From Gemmatimonadota bacterium (lineage in GTDB: Bacteria > Gemmatimonadota > Gemmatimonadetes > Longimicrobiales > Gaopeijiaceae), in contig JAJDXS010000083.1 in the NCBI GenBank assembly GCA_022823145.1, positions 173,774-237,773 of the forward strand: a DNA stretch of 64,000 bases, written 5' to 3'. Position numbers and translations under genes: made by a program. This document shows, piece by piece, positions 17,486 through 26,295 of the stretch. The notes beneath the pieces were generated by a model. The model made no database searches. It saw only the letters and a list, made by a program, of their open reading frames with translations, and was not told where the DNA came from. Every line of letters begins with the position of its first letter. Positions within the stretch are counted from its first letter, which is position 1.

Positions 17486-18514
17486 TCACCCGGGGGGCAG
17501 TTCCCCGTTCAACTCCATGTAGACGCGGCCGAGTGCGCGGCTGCCCTGGCTGGACCGCAGCGACCACGTCTCCAGGTCGCCGAAGTCCGCCTGCTCGACG
17601 GCCTCCTCCAGGGTCAGCCCGGCCGCGTGCAGCCGCCCGGCCTCATCGATCACCTGGACCACCGCGCGGCGATAGGTCTCAAGCTCCTCGGCGAGGATGT
17701 CGGGCGAATCCACGAAGCCGTGGCCCGGCACGTAGACGTCCACGTCCATCGCCTGGGCGGCCTCGATCATCGCCACCCACTCGGACGGGTACGCGGAGCG
17801 CATCGCGGGGAAGACCCGGTGCAGGTACGCCTCGCTCATGAAGAGGATCTTCTCGGCGGGCAGATGGACGACCAGGTCGCCGCCGGTGTGTGCGCGTCCC
17901 AGGAAGAGGATCCGGATCTCGCGGCCGCCCCGCATGAACGTCTCGCTGCTCTCGACCAGGTGGGTGGGGACGACGACGGGGGGTGCGTCGTCCGGGCGGA
18001 TGGGGTTGTCGGCCATGATCTGCAGCACGGCCTGCGAGGTGGGATGCGCCCAGAAGCGCGCGTCCTGCGGGAACTCGGCGTTGCCGGCGGTGTGGTCGCC
18101 GTGGTCGGAGCAGACGACCACGTCGGTGATGGGCCGGTCGGTGATCGCGGCGATGGTCTCGACGAGGCGGCGCGTCTCGGCGGGGCTGCCCTGGCCGTCC
18201 GCGACGAGAACGCCCTCGTCCGTCACCACGAACATGCTCACCGTGGTGAAGCGCTCGTCGCCCGCGGAGCGAAGCTGCTCGTACGAATAGACGCCGGGCG
18301 CGAGTTCCCGGACCCGCGGGAAGTCGTCGTCGGTGTAGCCGCGGGCGTAGGGGTCGGCGGTCCGGAGGAGGTCGCCGGCGGGGGTGGTGGGGGTGGCCGC
18401 GTCGGGGGGGTTGTCGGGGGCGGGGGTGCAGGAGAGCGCGGCACCAAGCGAGAGGAGGGCGATCGGGCCCGGGGCGGCGAGCGGGAGGTGGGCGCGTGCG
18501 CGAGAGGGTTTCAT
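17486..18514 (-). CDS. Metallo-beta-lactamase-fold lipoprotein with altered metal motif
   Basis: 342 residues. Signal with lipobox-like GAALSC. The MBL fold is recognisable from FTTVSMFVVTDEGVLVADGQG, the metal loop and LFLGRAHTGGDLVVHLPAEK, then VYVPGHGFVDSPD. The loop reads VVVCSDHGDHTAG, so the first histidine of HxHxDH is replaced by serine. The rest of the ligands appear to be kept. It lies 185 bases upstream of the PQQ gene on the same strand and resembles hydrolases found next to quinoprotein dehydrogenases. Either one zinc site is altered or the protein has a different role. Confidence 0.8.
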   Translation of the reverse strand: MKPSRARAHLPLAAPGPIALLSLGAALSCTPAPDNPPDAATPTTPAGDLLRTADPYARGYTDDDFPRVRELAPGVYSYEQLRSAGDERFTTVSMFVVTDEGVLVADGQGSPAETRRLVETIAAITDRPITDVVVCSDHGDHTAGNAEFPQDARFWAHPTSQAVLQIMADNPIRPDDAPPVVVPTHLVESSETFMRGGREIRILFLGRAHTGGDLVVHLPAEKILFMSEAYLHRVFPAMRSAYPSEWVAMIEAAQAMDVDVYVPGHGFVDSPDILAEELETYRRAVVQVIDEAGRLHAAGLTLEEAVEQADFGDLETWSLRSSQGSRALGRVYMELNGELPPG

Positions 18515-18702
18515 TGGCGGTCTCCCCTATTGGACGACGGGCTGTGGTGCGCGGCAAAGGTCGCTATCGCGGCGCCCCCGCGCTACAATGATGCGCGGAA
18601 TGCCCGTGGGAGGGGGCGCACCCGACCCGGATCCCGCGGCAGCCTGCTCATATACTCATATGCTCACCTCCTCGGGACTTGCTGAGAGAACGGAGAAAGC
18701 GA

Positions 18703-19290
18703 ATGATGCGCAGAGTGTTGGTGGCGGCCGCCCTGGCCGCCGCGGTGGTGGTCGGCGCGCCGGACGGGGCCGCCGCCCAGGAGGCCGGCGACGGCCTCAT
18801 CGAGGTTGGCGCTATGGCGCCTGACTTCGCGTTGACCGGGGCGACCCGGCACGGTGTCCTCCAGGATCAGGTCAGGCTCAGCGACTACCTGGGCGAGACG
18901 GTCGTTCTGGCGTTCTTCTTCAGAGTCAGGACGCGTGGCTGAACGGTTCAAATGAGAGCGTACCGTGATCAGTACGCAGAACTGTTCAACGAAGGCCGCA
19001 ACGTCGTGCTCATGGCGATTTCGAACGATTCCGCCGAAGAGGGCGCCTCTTGGCTCAAGGACGAGGACTTCCCCTACCTGTTCGGCAGCGATCCTGACGG
19101 CGGCGCCTTCACGGCGTTCGGCGGATCGCTCAGGGACAACGGAATGGTGGGGAGCCGCGCCGTGGTCGTGGTCGGCCCCGACGGCCGCGTGGCGCAGGTG
19201 ATTCCCCAGTTCAACCAGGTGGATCCCGCTGCCTACGAGGCACTGGGCGCCGTGATCGACGAGGTGACGCCGGAGCCCGAGGAAGGGTAG
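18703..19290 (+). CDS. Selenocysteine-containing peroxiredoxin-like protein (in-frame TGA = Sec80)
   Basis: 195 residues when the TGA at 18940-18942 is read as selenocysteine. The frame is uninterrupted on both sides and homology-like sequence continues across it: GETVVLAFFFRVRTRG-U-TVQMRAYRDQY, which aligns with the GCT-VQ active site of AhpC/TSA/BCP peroxiredoxins, so the codon stands where the peroxidatic cysteine belongs. A signal peptide (MMRRVLVAAALAAAVVVG) places it outside the cytoplasm. The rest of the Prx/TlpA fold follows (VVLMAISNDSAEEGASWLKD, VVVVGPDGRVAQVIPQFN). GGAGAAAGCGA precedes the ATG. It converges with a TlpA/CcdA pair, which could reduce it. It would be lost as two fragments in automatic annotation. 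Confidence 0.88.
18958..18977 (+). promoter_or_regulatory. Bacterial SECIS-like hairpin for Sec80
   Basis: GCGTAC and GTACGC form a perfect 6-bp stem around the loop CGTGATCA. The stem begins 16 bases after the TGA and the loop lies 22-29 bases after it, with G at the second loop position. This matches the general rules for bacterial SECIS elements read by SelB. Confidence 0.75.
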
Positions 19291-19310
19291 GACTCCCTGG
19301 GAGCGCCCGG

Positions 19311-19859
19311 TCAGCTCTGACCGGCCGCGGCTCCCAGCATCTCCTCCACGGCGTCCACCAGCGGTTGCTGCGGACCCACACCGGTAGACACGATGCGCCC
19401 CTCGCCATCGATGAGGACAACGATCGAGGTCGTGAGGGCCTGATAGGCTCTCACGGCCTCTCCTTGTGCATCGTAGACGAAGGCGTACCCCGGGGCGTGC
19501 CTTTCCACGTGGCGCCTGACCCGCCGCACGGACTGGTTCACCGCGACCGCGACCGCGACGACCTTGATCCGCTCGGCGAAACGCTCCTGGATCTCGTCGA
19601 TCTGGGGCTGCAGCAGTTCGCACTGCTCGCACCACGACGCCCAGAACTCGATCAGCGCCGGGCCGCTGCCCACCACGTCGAGAAGCGAGACGGCGTTGCC
19701 GTCCAGGTCCTCCACCTGGGCGTCCGGCGCCGGTGTCCCGGCCGGGAGGCCCAACTCGTCATCCTGTGCCTGCGCGCCGGCGGGAAGACCCGCCAGCAAC
19801 GCCGCGGCGGAGAACAGCGCCGGCAATGCGGCGATCCGAAGGTTTCCGACTCCAATCAC
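19311..19859 (-). CDS. TlpA-like exported thioredoxin-fold protein
   Basis: 182 residues from the GTG at 19859, which has GAGG seven bases upstream. Signal peptide (IAALPALFSAAALLAGLPAG), then a thioredoxin fold with LPAGTPAPDAQVEDLDGNAV, the redox motif FWASWCEQCELLQP (CxxC) and VVLIDGEGRIVSTGVG. It should act as a periplasmic disulfide reductase. It starts 8 bases after the stop of the CcdA-like gene, so the two form an operon: CcdA passes electrons across the membrane to this protein. It converges with the selenoprotein gene, a likely partner or client. Confidence 0.88.
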   Translation of the reverse strand: MIGVGNLRIAALPALFSAAALLAGLPAGAQAQDDELGLPAGTPAPDAQVEDLDGNAVSLLDVVGSGPALIEFWASWCEQCELLQPQIDEIQERFAERIKVVAVAVAVNQSVRRVRRHVERHAPGYAFVYDAQGEAVRAYQALTTSIVVLIDGEGRIVSTGVGPQQPLVDAVEEMLGAAAGQS

Positions 19860-19867
19860 AGCTGACC

Positions 19868-20593
19868 TCACAGGTTGTATCCGGCCTGAATGAAATAGTA
19901 CTGCGCGACTCCGAGCATGATTACCGCCGCCACGCGCTTGACGGTCACCATCCACTGCCCCGACTTCGGCAGCCGCGAAAGCGTGCCCGAAAAGAGACCG
20001 ACCGCGACGAGAAGCGCGGTCATTCCCAGGGAGAAGACGAAAAGGTAGACGAATCCCATGAACCCTGCCCGCGTCGCCGCCACCCACGCCAGCACCGCGG
20101 CGAAGGCCGGAGCCCCGCAGGGTGCCGCGACCACGCCCGATGTAGCCCCCAGCACGAAGACGGCCCCATACGATCCACCCCCCCGGCTCCCCGCCCACGC
20201 CATCAGGCGCTGCGGAACCCTGATCGGTATGACGTCGAACATCGCCAGCGCGAAGAGCAGGAGCAGGTTCCCGATCGCCAGCAGCGCCCAGGGGCTCGCC
20301 CCGACGGTGCCGAAGAGGGTCCCGGTGAGTCCGGCCAGCATGCCCAGGAAGGCGTAGAGCATGGCGAGCCCGACGACGTAGGTCAGGGTCAGTCCCAGCG
20401 TGCGGCTCCAGGGCTGACCCTCGCGCGCCGTCCCGGAGATGACCGACGCGGTGATGGGGATCATGGGGTATACGCACGGGGTCAGGCTGATCGCCACGCC
20501 TGCGCCGAAAAGAACGACCAGCGCCAGAAGCGGACTCGACGCCAGGGCTTCCGAGAGTCCGCCCGTGTCACTCAGTTGAAGCAGGGGAGCCAT
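19868..20593 (-). CDS. CcdA/DsbD-type transmembrane thiol reductase
   Basis: 241 residues, six or so membrane helices. The two redox cysteines of the family are visible: SLTPCVYPMIPI near ~48-50 and VVAAPCGAPAFAAVL near ~160. It lacks the periplasmic N- and C-terminal domains of full DsbD and so resembles CcdA. It carries electrons from cytoplasmic thioredoxin to periplasmic partners such as the TlpA-like protein encoded next. The ATG at 20593 is preceded by GAGGAGCAC; the longer frame is the shadow of the next gene. Confidence 0.9.
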   Translation of the reverse strand: MAPLLQLSDTGGLSEALASSPLLALVVLFGAGVAISLTPCVYPMIPITASVISGTAREGQPWSRTLGLTLTYVVGLAMLYAFLGMLAGLTGTLFGTVGASPWALLAIGNLLLLFALAMFDVIPIRVPQRLMAWAGSRGGGSYGAVFVLGATSGVVAAPCGAPAFAAVLAWVAATRAGFMGFVYLFVFSLGMTALLVAVGLFSGTLSRLPKSGQWMVTVKRVAAVIMLGVAQYYFIQAGYNL

Positions 20594-20608
20594 GTGCTCC
20601 TCGGATAG

Positions 20609-20646
20609 GAAAAGGGCTCCCGCGCCCAGGCGGGCGCGAGAGCCCC
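20609..20646 (-). terminator. Intrinsic terminator
   Basis: On the minus strand a 14-bp GC-rich stem with one mismatch (GGGCTC.CGCGCCC paired across AGGC) is followed by TTTT. It separates the Gly/Tyr-rich protein gene from ccdA. Confidence 0.75.
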
Positions 20647-20672
20647 AATGTGGCTGGGATCCCGGCCGGTGT

Positions 20673-21974
20673 CTAGCTGCTTCCGCCTCGCCGCCTGGCC
20701 GTGCGGCCGCTGCTGCTGCCTCCGCTTCGCGATGACGTGCCCGAAATCGAGGGTCTGGAGCTGCCGCTGGAACCGCGCGGTCTGGCCGAGCGCGAACCCC
20801 CGCTGCCGCCTCCGCTGGAGACCGCGGCGCCGGAACCGCGATAGCCGGCCGAGCCGCCCATCCACGCGCCGCCCGCGCTCCTTGCCGGGCCTCGGGCCGT
20901 GGACCGGCCCCCACTGTAGCCCCTGCCGGCGATGACCCTGCCACCGCCCTGTCGCTCGGTGCGCGTCACGTCGACGACCACGGGAGAGTAGTAGCCGCCG
21001 CCCCACCCGTAGTAGCCGCCCCAATAGCCGCCGCCGTAGCGGCTCCCATAGTAGCCGTAGGGGCTGTAGTACCCGTAGCGGCTCATGTAGCCGTAGCCGA
21101 GCGGACCGTAGTCGCGCTGCAGCCAGACGGTGCGCGGATAGATCGCGTCGCCACGGTCCGCGTAGGCGTCCTGGCGGTTCAGCGCGAACCTCTCCGGGAA
21201 AGAGACCGCGACGACCACGTCGATGACCCCACCGGGCACGCCGGCGTCGGCCAGGCGAACCAGCTGTTCGGCGTCCAGCCGCGCAAAGGGCTGCCCGACC
21301 TCGGCCAGCCAGGCCTCGACGGCCTTCGGATGCGCGTTCATGCTCGCGTCGATTACGTCGTCGATCATGATCCTGGCGGCGGCGTACATCGAGGCTCCCC
21401 TGACGGCCAGGGGCGTCTCGAACTGGCCGCTCTCGATCCCGAGATCCTCCAGTACGTCCGTACTGGTGCGCTGATACCACTGGGACCACGCGGTGGCCCT
21501 TCCGTCCACCTCCATGGCGCGTACGTCCAGCCACTCGGAGAGACTCGGCATGGAGATGATCCCGGTGCTGCGGCGCAGGGCCCCGTCCTCGCAGGTCGCT
21601 TCGGAAGTCGTGTAGATCCGCCGCCGGTCGTCGGAGAAGATCGCGGTTTCGGTGCCGGTGCATCCGTCCTGCTCCACCGTGCGCGGCTGCCCGTCGGCGG
21701 GGAAGGGCTCCCTGTGCGTGATCACACCGTTCGCGATCGTGAGCATCTCCACATCGCTCCCGGAGGCCACGAAGCAGAGTACGCCATCGTCCGCCTCCTC
21801 GCCCTCCGGCCGGTCGACCTCGACGAGGTGCGCGGGCTGTGCCCAGCACCCGAGATAGGGCTGCCATCCCAGCCGGGTTTCGGCTTCCTGGGCAAACGCC
21901 GATCCGGGCAGGGCCGCCAGCGCCAGAACGCCGAGACCGGCTCGAATACCGTTGCTGAAGCTCTTCCTGTCCAT
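20673..21974 (-). CDS. Exported protein with long Gly/Tyr/Ser-rich tail
   Basis: 433 residues from the ATG at 21974 (AAAGGAGCAGTC upstream). A signal peptide ends near GSAFAQ. A globular part follows (~30-290) with several cysteines (GCWAQ, GVLCF, DGCTGTE, ATCEDG) and helices toward its end. From ~295 on the sequence is low complexity: Tyr/Gly repeats (YGYYSPYGYYGSRYGGGYWG) then Ser/Gly/Arg. Such tails are often disordered, sticky or envelope-associated. I do not recognise the domain. Confidence 0.75.
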   Translation of the reverse strand: MDRKSFSNGIRAGLGVLALAALPGSAFAQEAETRLGWQPYLGCWAQPAHLVEVDRPEGEEADDGVLCFVASGSDVEMLTIANGVITHREPFPADGQPRTVEQDGCTGTETAIFSDDRRRIYTTSEATCEDGALRRSTGIISMPSLSEWLDVRAMEVDGRATAWSQWYQRTSTDVLEDLGIESGQFETPLAVRGASMYAAARIMIDDVIDASMNAHPKAVEAWLAEVGQPFARLDAEQLVRLADAGVPGGVIDVVVAVSFPERFALNRQDAYADRGDAIYPRTVWLQRDYGPLGYGYMSRYGYYSPYGYYGSRYGGGYWGGYYGWGGGYYSPVVVDVTRTERQGGGRVIAGRGYSGGRSTARGPARSAGGAWMGGSAGYRGSGAAVSSGGGSGGSRSARPRGSSGSSRPSISGTSSRSGGSSSGRTARRRGGSS

Positions 21975-22042
21975 GACTGCTCCTTTCGAGTACCGCATCG
22001 CGATTTCCATCTTTCGCGCAGTTGCAATCTTGTGCGTCATCA

Positions 22043-22828
22043 CTACCACCGCAAGGAGATTCCCGCAGTCGCCTGGAATCCTGCCAGATCCAGGTCGGGG
22101 AACCCCACGAAGTCCTCGCTCAATGGCGCGCTGGCGAAACCGTACCGGGCTTCGCCGACCAGAAGCACGTGCCGGTTGACGCTCATCTCCATTCCGCCGA
22201 GGAAATGGACCGTAGGCGCCCTGTCCCGGGAAAAGTAGTCGTCCTGGAAGATGTCGTAGGTGTCGTAGTGCACGAATTCACCGTGCTGCCGGAAGCTGTA
22301 GCTGACCAGGCCGCCGGCCACCCCGACGTAGGGATTCCAGGTGCGTGGGATCCACGCCAGGCTGCCAACGGAGCGGCCTCTTTCGAACAGGTAGGCCTTG
22401 ACTCCCGCGGTCACGGGGGTGGTCGTGAATCTCGTGGTCTGCTCGATGGGAAGGCCGTCCGAGCCCTCCCAGTCACGAAACTCCGAACGCGTTTCGCTGG
22501 CCGAATAGCCGACCGCGAGGGTGACGTCGAGGCGCTCGGAGGCGCGCACCGCGAGCTCGCCGATAATCGACGCACCGCGCAGATCCGCGGTCTCCACGGT
22601 GAGTTCTTCCCGGGTCAGGTCCCAGAGGCTCTGCTGGCCGTTGCCGCCGGCCGCGCGTGGCAGGCTGACGCCGCCCTTGAAGGTCAGCGTCGCTCGGGGG
22701 TTCCCGAAGAGAAAGCCGCTCCCTCCGCTCTGGGCGGCCAGAGGCTCGTACCCGGTCACGCCGAGCAGCGCCAGGGCGGCGAACAGCCCGAGTACGGTCC
22801 GGGAGATTCCGATTCCAGGGTGATTCAT
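22043..22828 (-). CDS. Predicted outer-membrane beta-barrel protein
   Basis: 261 residues. AGGAGAATGGC precedes the ATG. Signal peptide to about residue 33 (LAAQS). The mature part reads as an eight-strand barrel of the OmpW/OprF-like kind: NPRATLTFKGGVSLP, RLDVTLAVGYSASETRSE, WNPYVGVAGGLVSYSFRQ, NRHVLLVGEARYGFA, and the C-terminal strand FQATAGISLRW ending in an aromatic residue. Function unknown. Confidence 0.75.
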   Translation of the reverse strand: MNHPGIGISRTVLGLFAALALLGVTGYEPLAAQSGGSGFLFGNPRATLTFKGGVSLPRAAGGNGQQSLWDLTREELTVETADLRGASIIGELAVRASERLDVTLAVGYSASETRSEFRDWEGSDGLPIEQTTRFTTTPVTAGVKAYLFERGRSVGSLAWIPRTWNPYVGVAGGLVSYSFRQHGEFVHYDTYDIFQDDYFSRDRAPTVHFLGGMEMSVNRHVLLVGEARYGFASAPLSEDFVGFPDLDLAGFQATAGISLRW

Positions 22829-22979
22829 GCCATTCTCCTAGTTGGAGTTTCCGCCAGCATTCCGCAAGAAGCGTACCGGACGCGACGGGCATGGTTTGCG
22901 GCGTCCAGGGGCGCCAAGGCGGGGCGGCACGGCCCGTTCGGGGACACCCGCGTCACCTCGGGAGGACACCCCGGCCGTC

Positions 22980-23816
22980 TCATGACCCCAGCGTCCGCTC
23001 CAGGTACGCCTTCAGCCGCTGCCAGGCGTCCTCCGCCGGCGCGGTGCGCACTTCCGGATCCTCGTCGACGCGCAGCCAGAAACCGTGACCCACGTCGTCG
23101 TAGATGTGCAGGTCGTTCTCGATCCCGGCGGCCTGGAGCGCGGCCTCGAAGGCGGCGACGGATTCCGGAGAGGGGCCCTGGTCGAGCGCCCCAAAGGTCC
23201 CGTACACCTCGTGGTCCAGCCGGGCCACGACTTCGGGGTCGTCGACCAGGCGGCCGTAGAATATCGCGGTGGCCTCGTGGTTGTCGCCGTCGAGGCCGAA
23301 CGAGAGCGCGACCCCGCCGCCGAAGCACCATCCCATCGCGCCGACCCTCCCGGTCACGTCGGGGCGCCCCTTCAGGTAGGCCACAGCCGCGTTGAGGTTG
23401 GCGATCATCCCTGCCTGGTCCGCCTGCGCCTCCTGTACCAACGCCATGTTCTCCTCACGGTTGGACCCGGTACGGCCCTGGAAGAGGTCGGCCGCGAGGG
23501 TCACATACCCCTCGTCCGCAAAGTCGTCGGCCAGCTGGCGGACGCGGTCCTGGAGGCCGTTCCACTCGTGGATGATGACCAGCGCGGGGAACGGTCCGGC
23601 ACCATCCGGGACGGCGAGGTAGCCGGTGGTAAGCCCGTCGCCATCCACATAGCGCAGGTCGGTGCCCTCCAGCTCGCCTCCGGCGCCGGCAATGGCCGCG
23701 GGGAGATCGGAGCCGGGAGGGGTGGCGTCCGCGGGCGCGGCGTCGTCGGCCGGTGCGGAGTCGCCGCATCCTGCGGCGATCACGGCGAGGGCAGCCAGGG
23801 GAAGGGATCGAAGCAT
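22980..23816 (-). CDS. Dienelactone hydrolase family lipoprotein
   Basis: 278 residues from the ATG at 23816, which has GGAGG eight bases upstream; an ATG 15 bases earlier lacks a site. The lipobox VIAAGC is followed by an acidic linker. The alpha/beta-hydrolase fold shows PALVIIHEWNGLQDRVRQLA, the nucleophile elbow GWCFGG with Cys as in dienelactone hydrolase, and the His in DDVGHGFWLR. It hydrolyses small esters or lactones at the cell surface or in the periplasm. It is divergent from the metallo-beta-lactamase-fold gene. Confidence 0.88.
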   Translation of the reverse strand: MLRSLPLAALAVIAAGCGDSAPADDAAPADATPPGSDLPAAIAGAGGELEGTDLRYVDGDGLTTGYLAVPDGAGPFPALVIIHEWNGLQDRVRQLADDFADEGYVTLAADLFQGRTGSNREENMALVQEAQADQAGMIANLNAAVAYLKGRPDVTGRVGAMGWCFGGGVALSFGLDGDNHEATAIFYGRLVDDPEVVARLDHEVYGTFGALDQGPSPESVAAFEAALQAAGIENDLHIYDDVGHGFWLRVDEDPEVRTAPAEDAWQRLKAYLERTLGS

Positions 23817-24055
23817 CGGTGCAACCTCCATCTCTGCGTTCGCGGTGGTGCCCGGAAACCCGGCATTCCATTGAGGGGATGCCCGCCGGTGCGGTCACGT
23901 CGCCCTGTACCTCCAAAACATCTCTTTGGCGTTGCCCGACCGGGTTCCGTCGCACAATGATTAACAATACAGTCGAGTCGGCGCCCACGCCCGCGCCGAT
24001 CTCCTCAACGCCCGGTGCCGTTGTCCGCGCCGGACTCAGGAAACAGGAGCCGAGG

Positions 24056-24976
24056 ATGATCACTTTGTGGCAGGGAACGAGATGCGCGGCCGTCGTGTCG
24101 GTGCTCGCGGCGGTGTGCGCGACCGGTGCGCCGACGCTCGCCGCGCAGCAGGACATGGCCGATGTGGTGATCGAGACGATCGAGCTGGAAGGCGATCTCT
24201 TCATGCTGATGGGCAGGGGAGGCAACATGGGGCTTTCCGTGGGTGAGGACGGCGCTTTCCTCATCGACGACCAGTTCGCTCCCCTGACGGCGAAGATCCA
24301 GGCGGCGGTGGCGGAGGTATCCGACCATCCCGTGCGCTGGGTGCTGAACACCCACTGGCACGGCGATCACACCGGGGGCAACGAGAACCTGGGTGAGGCG
24401 GGTGCGATGATCGTGGCCCACCGCAATGTGTACCGGCGGATGAACCCGGCGGAGTTTTCGGACCTGGTCGGGCGCTCGGCTCAGGCGCCGCGGGCCGCGC
24501 TGCCGGTGGTGACCTTCGACGAGGGCGTGCAGTTCCACTGGAACGGGCGGCACATCCGGGTCACGCACATCGGGACCGCGCACACCGACGGCGACGCCAT
24601 CGTGCACTTCCCGCGCGCGAACGTCTTCCACATGGGCGACACCTTCTTCCGGGGACGCTATCCGTTCATCGATGTGGACAGCGGGGGCGGGGTCGACGGC
24701 GTGATCGCGGCGGCGAACTTCGTGCTGGAGCAGTCGAGCGACGACACGCGGATCATTCCGGGACACGGGCAGCTTGCGTCGGCCGAGCACCTGCGCGAGT
24801 ACCGGGACATGCTGGAGACCGTGCGGCTGCGGGTAGCGAGCATGGTTGCCGACGGCCTCAGCGAGGACGAGGTGGTGGCCGCCGCGCCTACCTCGGATCT
24901 GGATGCCACCTGGGGAGAGGATGCCAACGGGCGCTTCGTCCGGGCGGTCTATTTCAGCCTGACGGGAGGAAACTGA
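24056..24976 (+). CDS. Exported metallo-beta-lactamase-fold hydrolase
   Basis: 306 residues from the ATG at 24056 (CAGGAG upstream). Signal peptide to ~28 (PTLAAQ). The complete zinc motif NTHWHGDHTGGN is present, with the later ligand segment THIGTAHTDGDAIVHFP and RIIPGHGQL. This is a general periplasmic hydrolase with intact metal sites, unlike the homologue at 17486-18514. Its stop shares one base with the ATG of the next gene (TGATG), so translation is coupled to the M20 peptidase. Confidence 0.87.
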   Translation: MITLWQGTRCAAVVSVLAAVCATGAPTLAAQQDMADVVIETIELEGDLFMLMGRGGNMGLSVGEDGAFLIDDQFAPLTAKIQAAVAEVSDHPVRWVLNTHWHGDHTGGNENLGEAGAMIVAHRNVYRRMNPAEFSDLVGRSAQAPRAALPVVTFDEGVQFHWNGRHIRVTHIGTAHTDGDAIVHFPRANVFHMGDTFFRGRYPFIDVDSGGGVDGVIAAANFVLEQSSDDTRIIPGHGQLASAEHLREYRDMLETVRLRVASMVADGLSEDEVVAAAPTSDLDATWGEDANGRFVRAVYFSLTGGN

Positions 24977-26289
24977 TGACGCGTTCGACTGTTGTTCGCG
25001 TGTTCTGCGCTGCTCTGCCTGTCCTGGCCGCGGCGCCGACGCCCGCGGGGGCCCAGGACGCACGGGTTGACGAGCTGGTGGCCGAGGTCCAGGACACGAT
25101 CATCCGGCTGCGCGAGCACATCCACCAGTACCCGGAGCTCGGCAACCGCGAATTCAACACGGCGGCGCTGGTCGCCGACCACCTGCGTGCGCTCGGCTTC
25201 GACGAGGTGCAGACCGGGATTGCGCACACCGGTGTGGTGGGCATCCTGCGTGGCGGCCGCCCCGGGCCCGTGGTGGCGGTGCGCGCCGACATGGACGCGC
25301 TCCCTGTCACCGAGATGACGCCCTACCCCTTCCGGTCCACAGTGCGCACCACCTACCTGGGCCAGGAAGTGGGCGTGTCCCATGCGTGCGGCCACGACAT
25401 CCACGTCGCCGTGCAGCTGGGCGTGGCGTCGGTGCTGGCCGGCATGCGCGACGAGCTGCCGGGGACGGTCAAGTTCATCTTCCAGCCAGCCGAGGAAGGG
25501 CCCCCGCCGGGTGAGGACGGCGGCGCGCGCATGATGGTGGCCGAGGGCGTCCTGCAGGATCCCGCCCCGAGCGCGATCTTCGGCCTCCACTCGTTCGCGG
25601 AGATGGAGGTGGGCAAGGTCGGATTCACCTCCGGGCCGGCGCTCGCGGCCGTGGACCACTTCCATGTCCGCATCCTGGGGCTGCAGGCTCACGGCGCCGC
25701 GCCCCATCTGGGGATCGACCCGATCGTGATGGCGTCCCAGGCGGTCAGCGCATTCCAGACCATCCGGTCGCGCAACCTGCCCCCGCTCGAGCCCAGCGTG
25801 GTGACGGTGGGGATCATCCGGGGCGGCACCCGCTTCAACATCATCCCGCACGTGGTCGAGATGGAGGGCACGGTACGCACCTACAACCCCGACGTGCGCG
25901 ACGCGGTCGAGCAGCGCATGGGCGAGATCCTGGCCGGGATCACGGCGGCGGGGGGCGGCACCTACGAGCTGGAGTACGACCGGGGCACGCCTGCCACGAT
26001 CAACGACCCCGCGCTCGGTGAGCGCATGCTGCCCACGCTGGCGAGAGTCGTGGGCGAGGAGAACGTCGTCGACCTCGATCCCACCATGGGCGGCGAAGAC
26101 TTCGCCTACTTCGCCAACGAGGTGCCGGGGTTCTTCTTCCGCCTGGGCCAGGTCATCCCCGGGGGAACCTCGGGCGGGCACCACACCCCCGACTTCCAGG
26201 CCGACAACTCGGCGGTGCCCGTCGGGATCCGCGCGATGACCAACCTGCTCCTGGACTATCTGAAGGCCGGGACGCCGGCGACGCAGTAG
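24976..26289 (+). CDS. M20 family amidohydrolase/peptidase, exported
   Basis: 437 residues. Signal peptide to ~26. Family motifs: LREHIHQYPELGNREFNTA, VAVRADMDALPV, SHACGHDIHVAVQLG with metal-binding H/D, PAEEGPPPGEDGGA, the dimerisation-domain segment LGLQAHGAAPHLGIDP and MGGEDFAYFANEVPG near the end. It resembles hippurate or N-acyl-amino-acid hydrolases that release amino acids from N-acyl conjugates. It forms an operon with the upstream MBL hydrolase through a one-base overlap. Confidence 0.92.
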   Translation: MTRSTVVRVFCAALPVLAAAPTPAGAQDARVDELVAEVQDTIIRLREHIHQYPELGNREFNTAALVADHLRALGFDEVQTGIAHTGVVGILRGGRPGPVVAVRADMDALPVTEMTPYPFRSTVRTTYLGQEVGVSHACGHDIHVAVQLGVASVLAGMRDELPGTVKFIFQPAEEGPPPGEDGGARMMVAEGVLQDPAPSAIFGLHSFAEMEVGKVGFTSGPALAAVDHFHVRILGLQAHGAAPHLGIDPIVMASQAVSAFQTIRSRNLPPLEPSVVTVGIIRGGTRFNIIPHVVEMEGTVRTYNPDVRDAVEQRMGEILAGITAAGGGTYELEYDRGTPATINDPALGERMLPTLARVVGEENVVDLDPTMGGEDFAYFANEVPGFFFRLGQVIPGGTSGGHHTPDFQADNSAVPVGIRAMTNLLLDYLKAGTPATQ

Positions 26290-26295
26290 GGGTTG

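Noticed and set aside
18679..18942. A truncated peroxiredoxin pseudogene ended by TGA
   Set aside because: The frame continues intact after the TGA with family sequence, the TGA replaces the catalytic Cys, and a SECIS-like hairpin follows.
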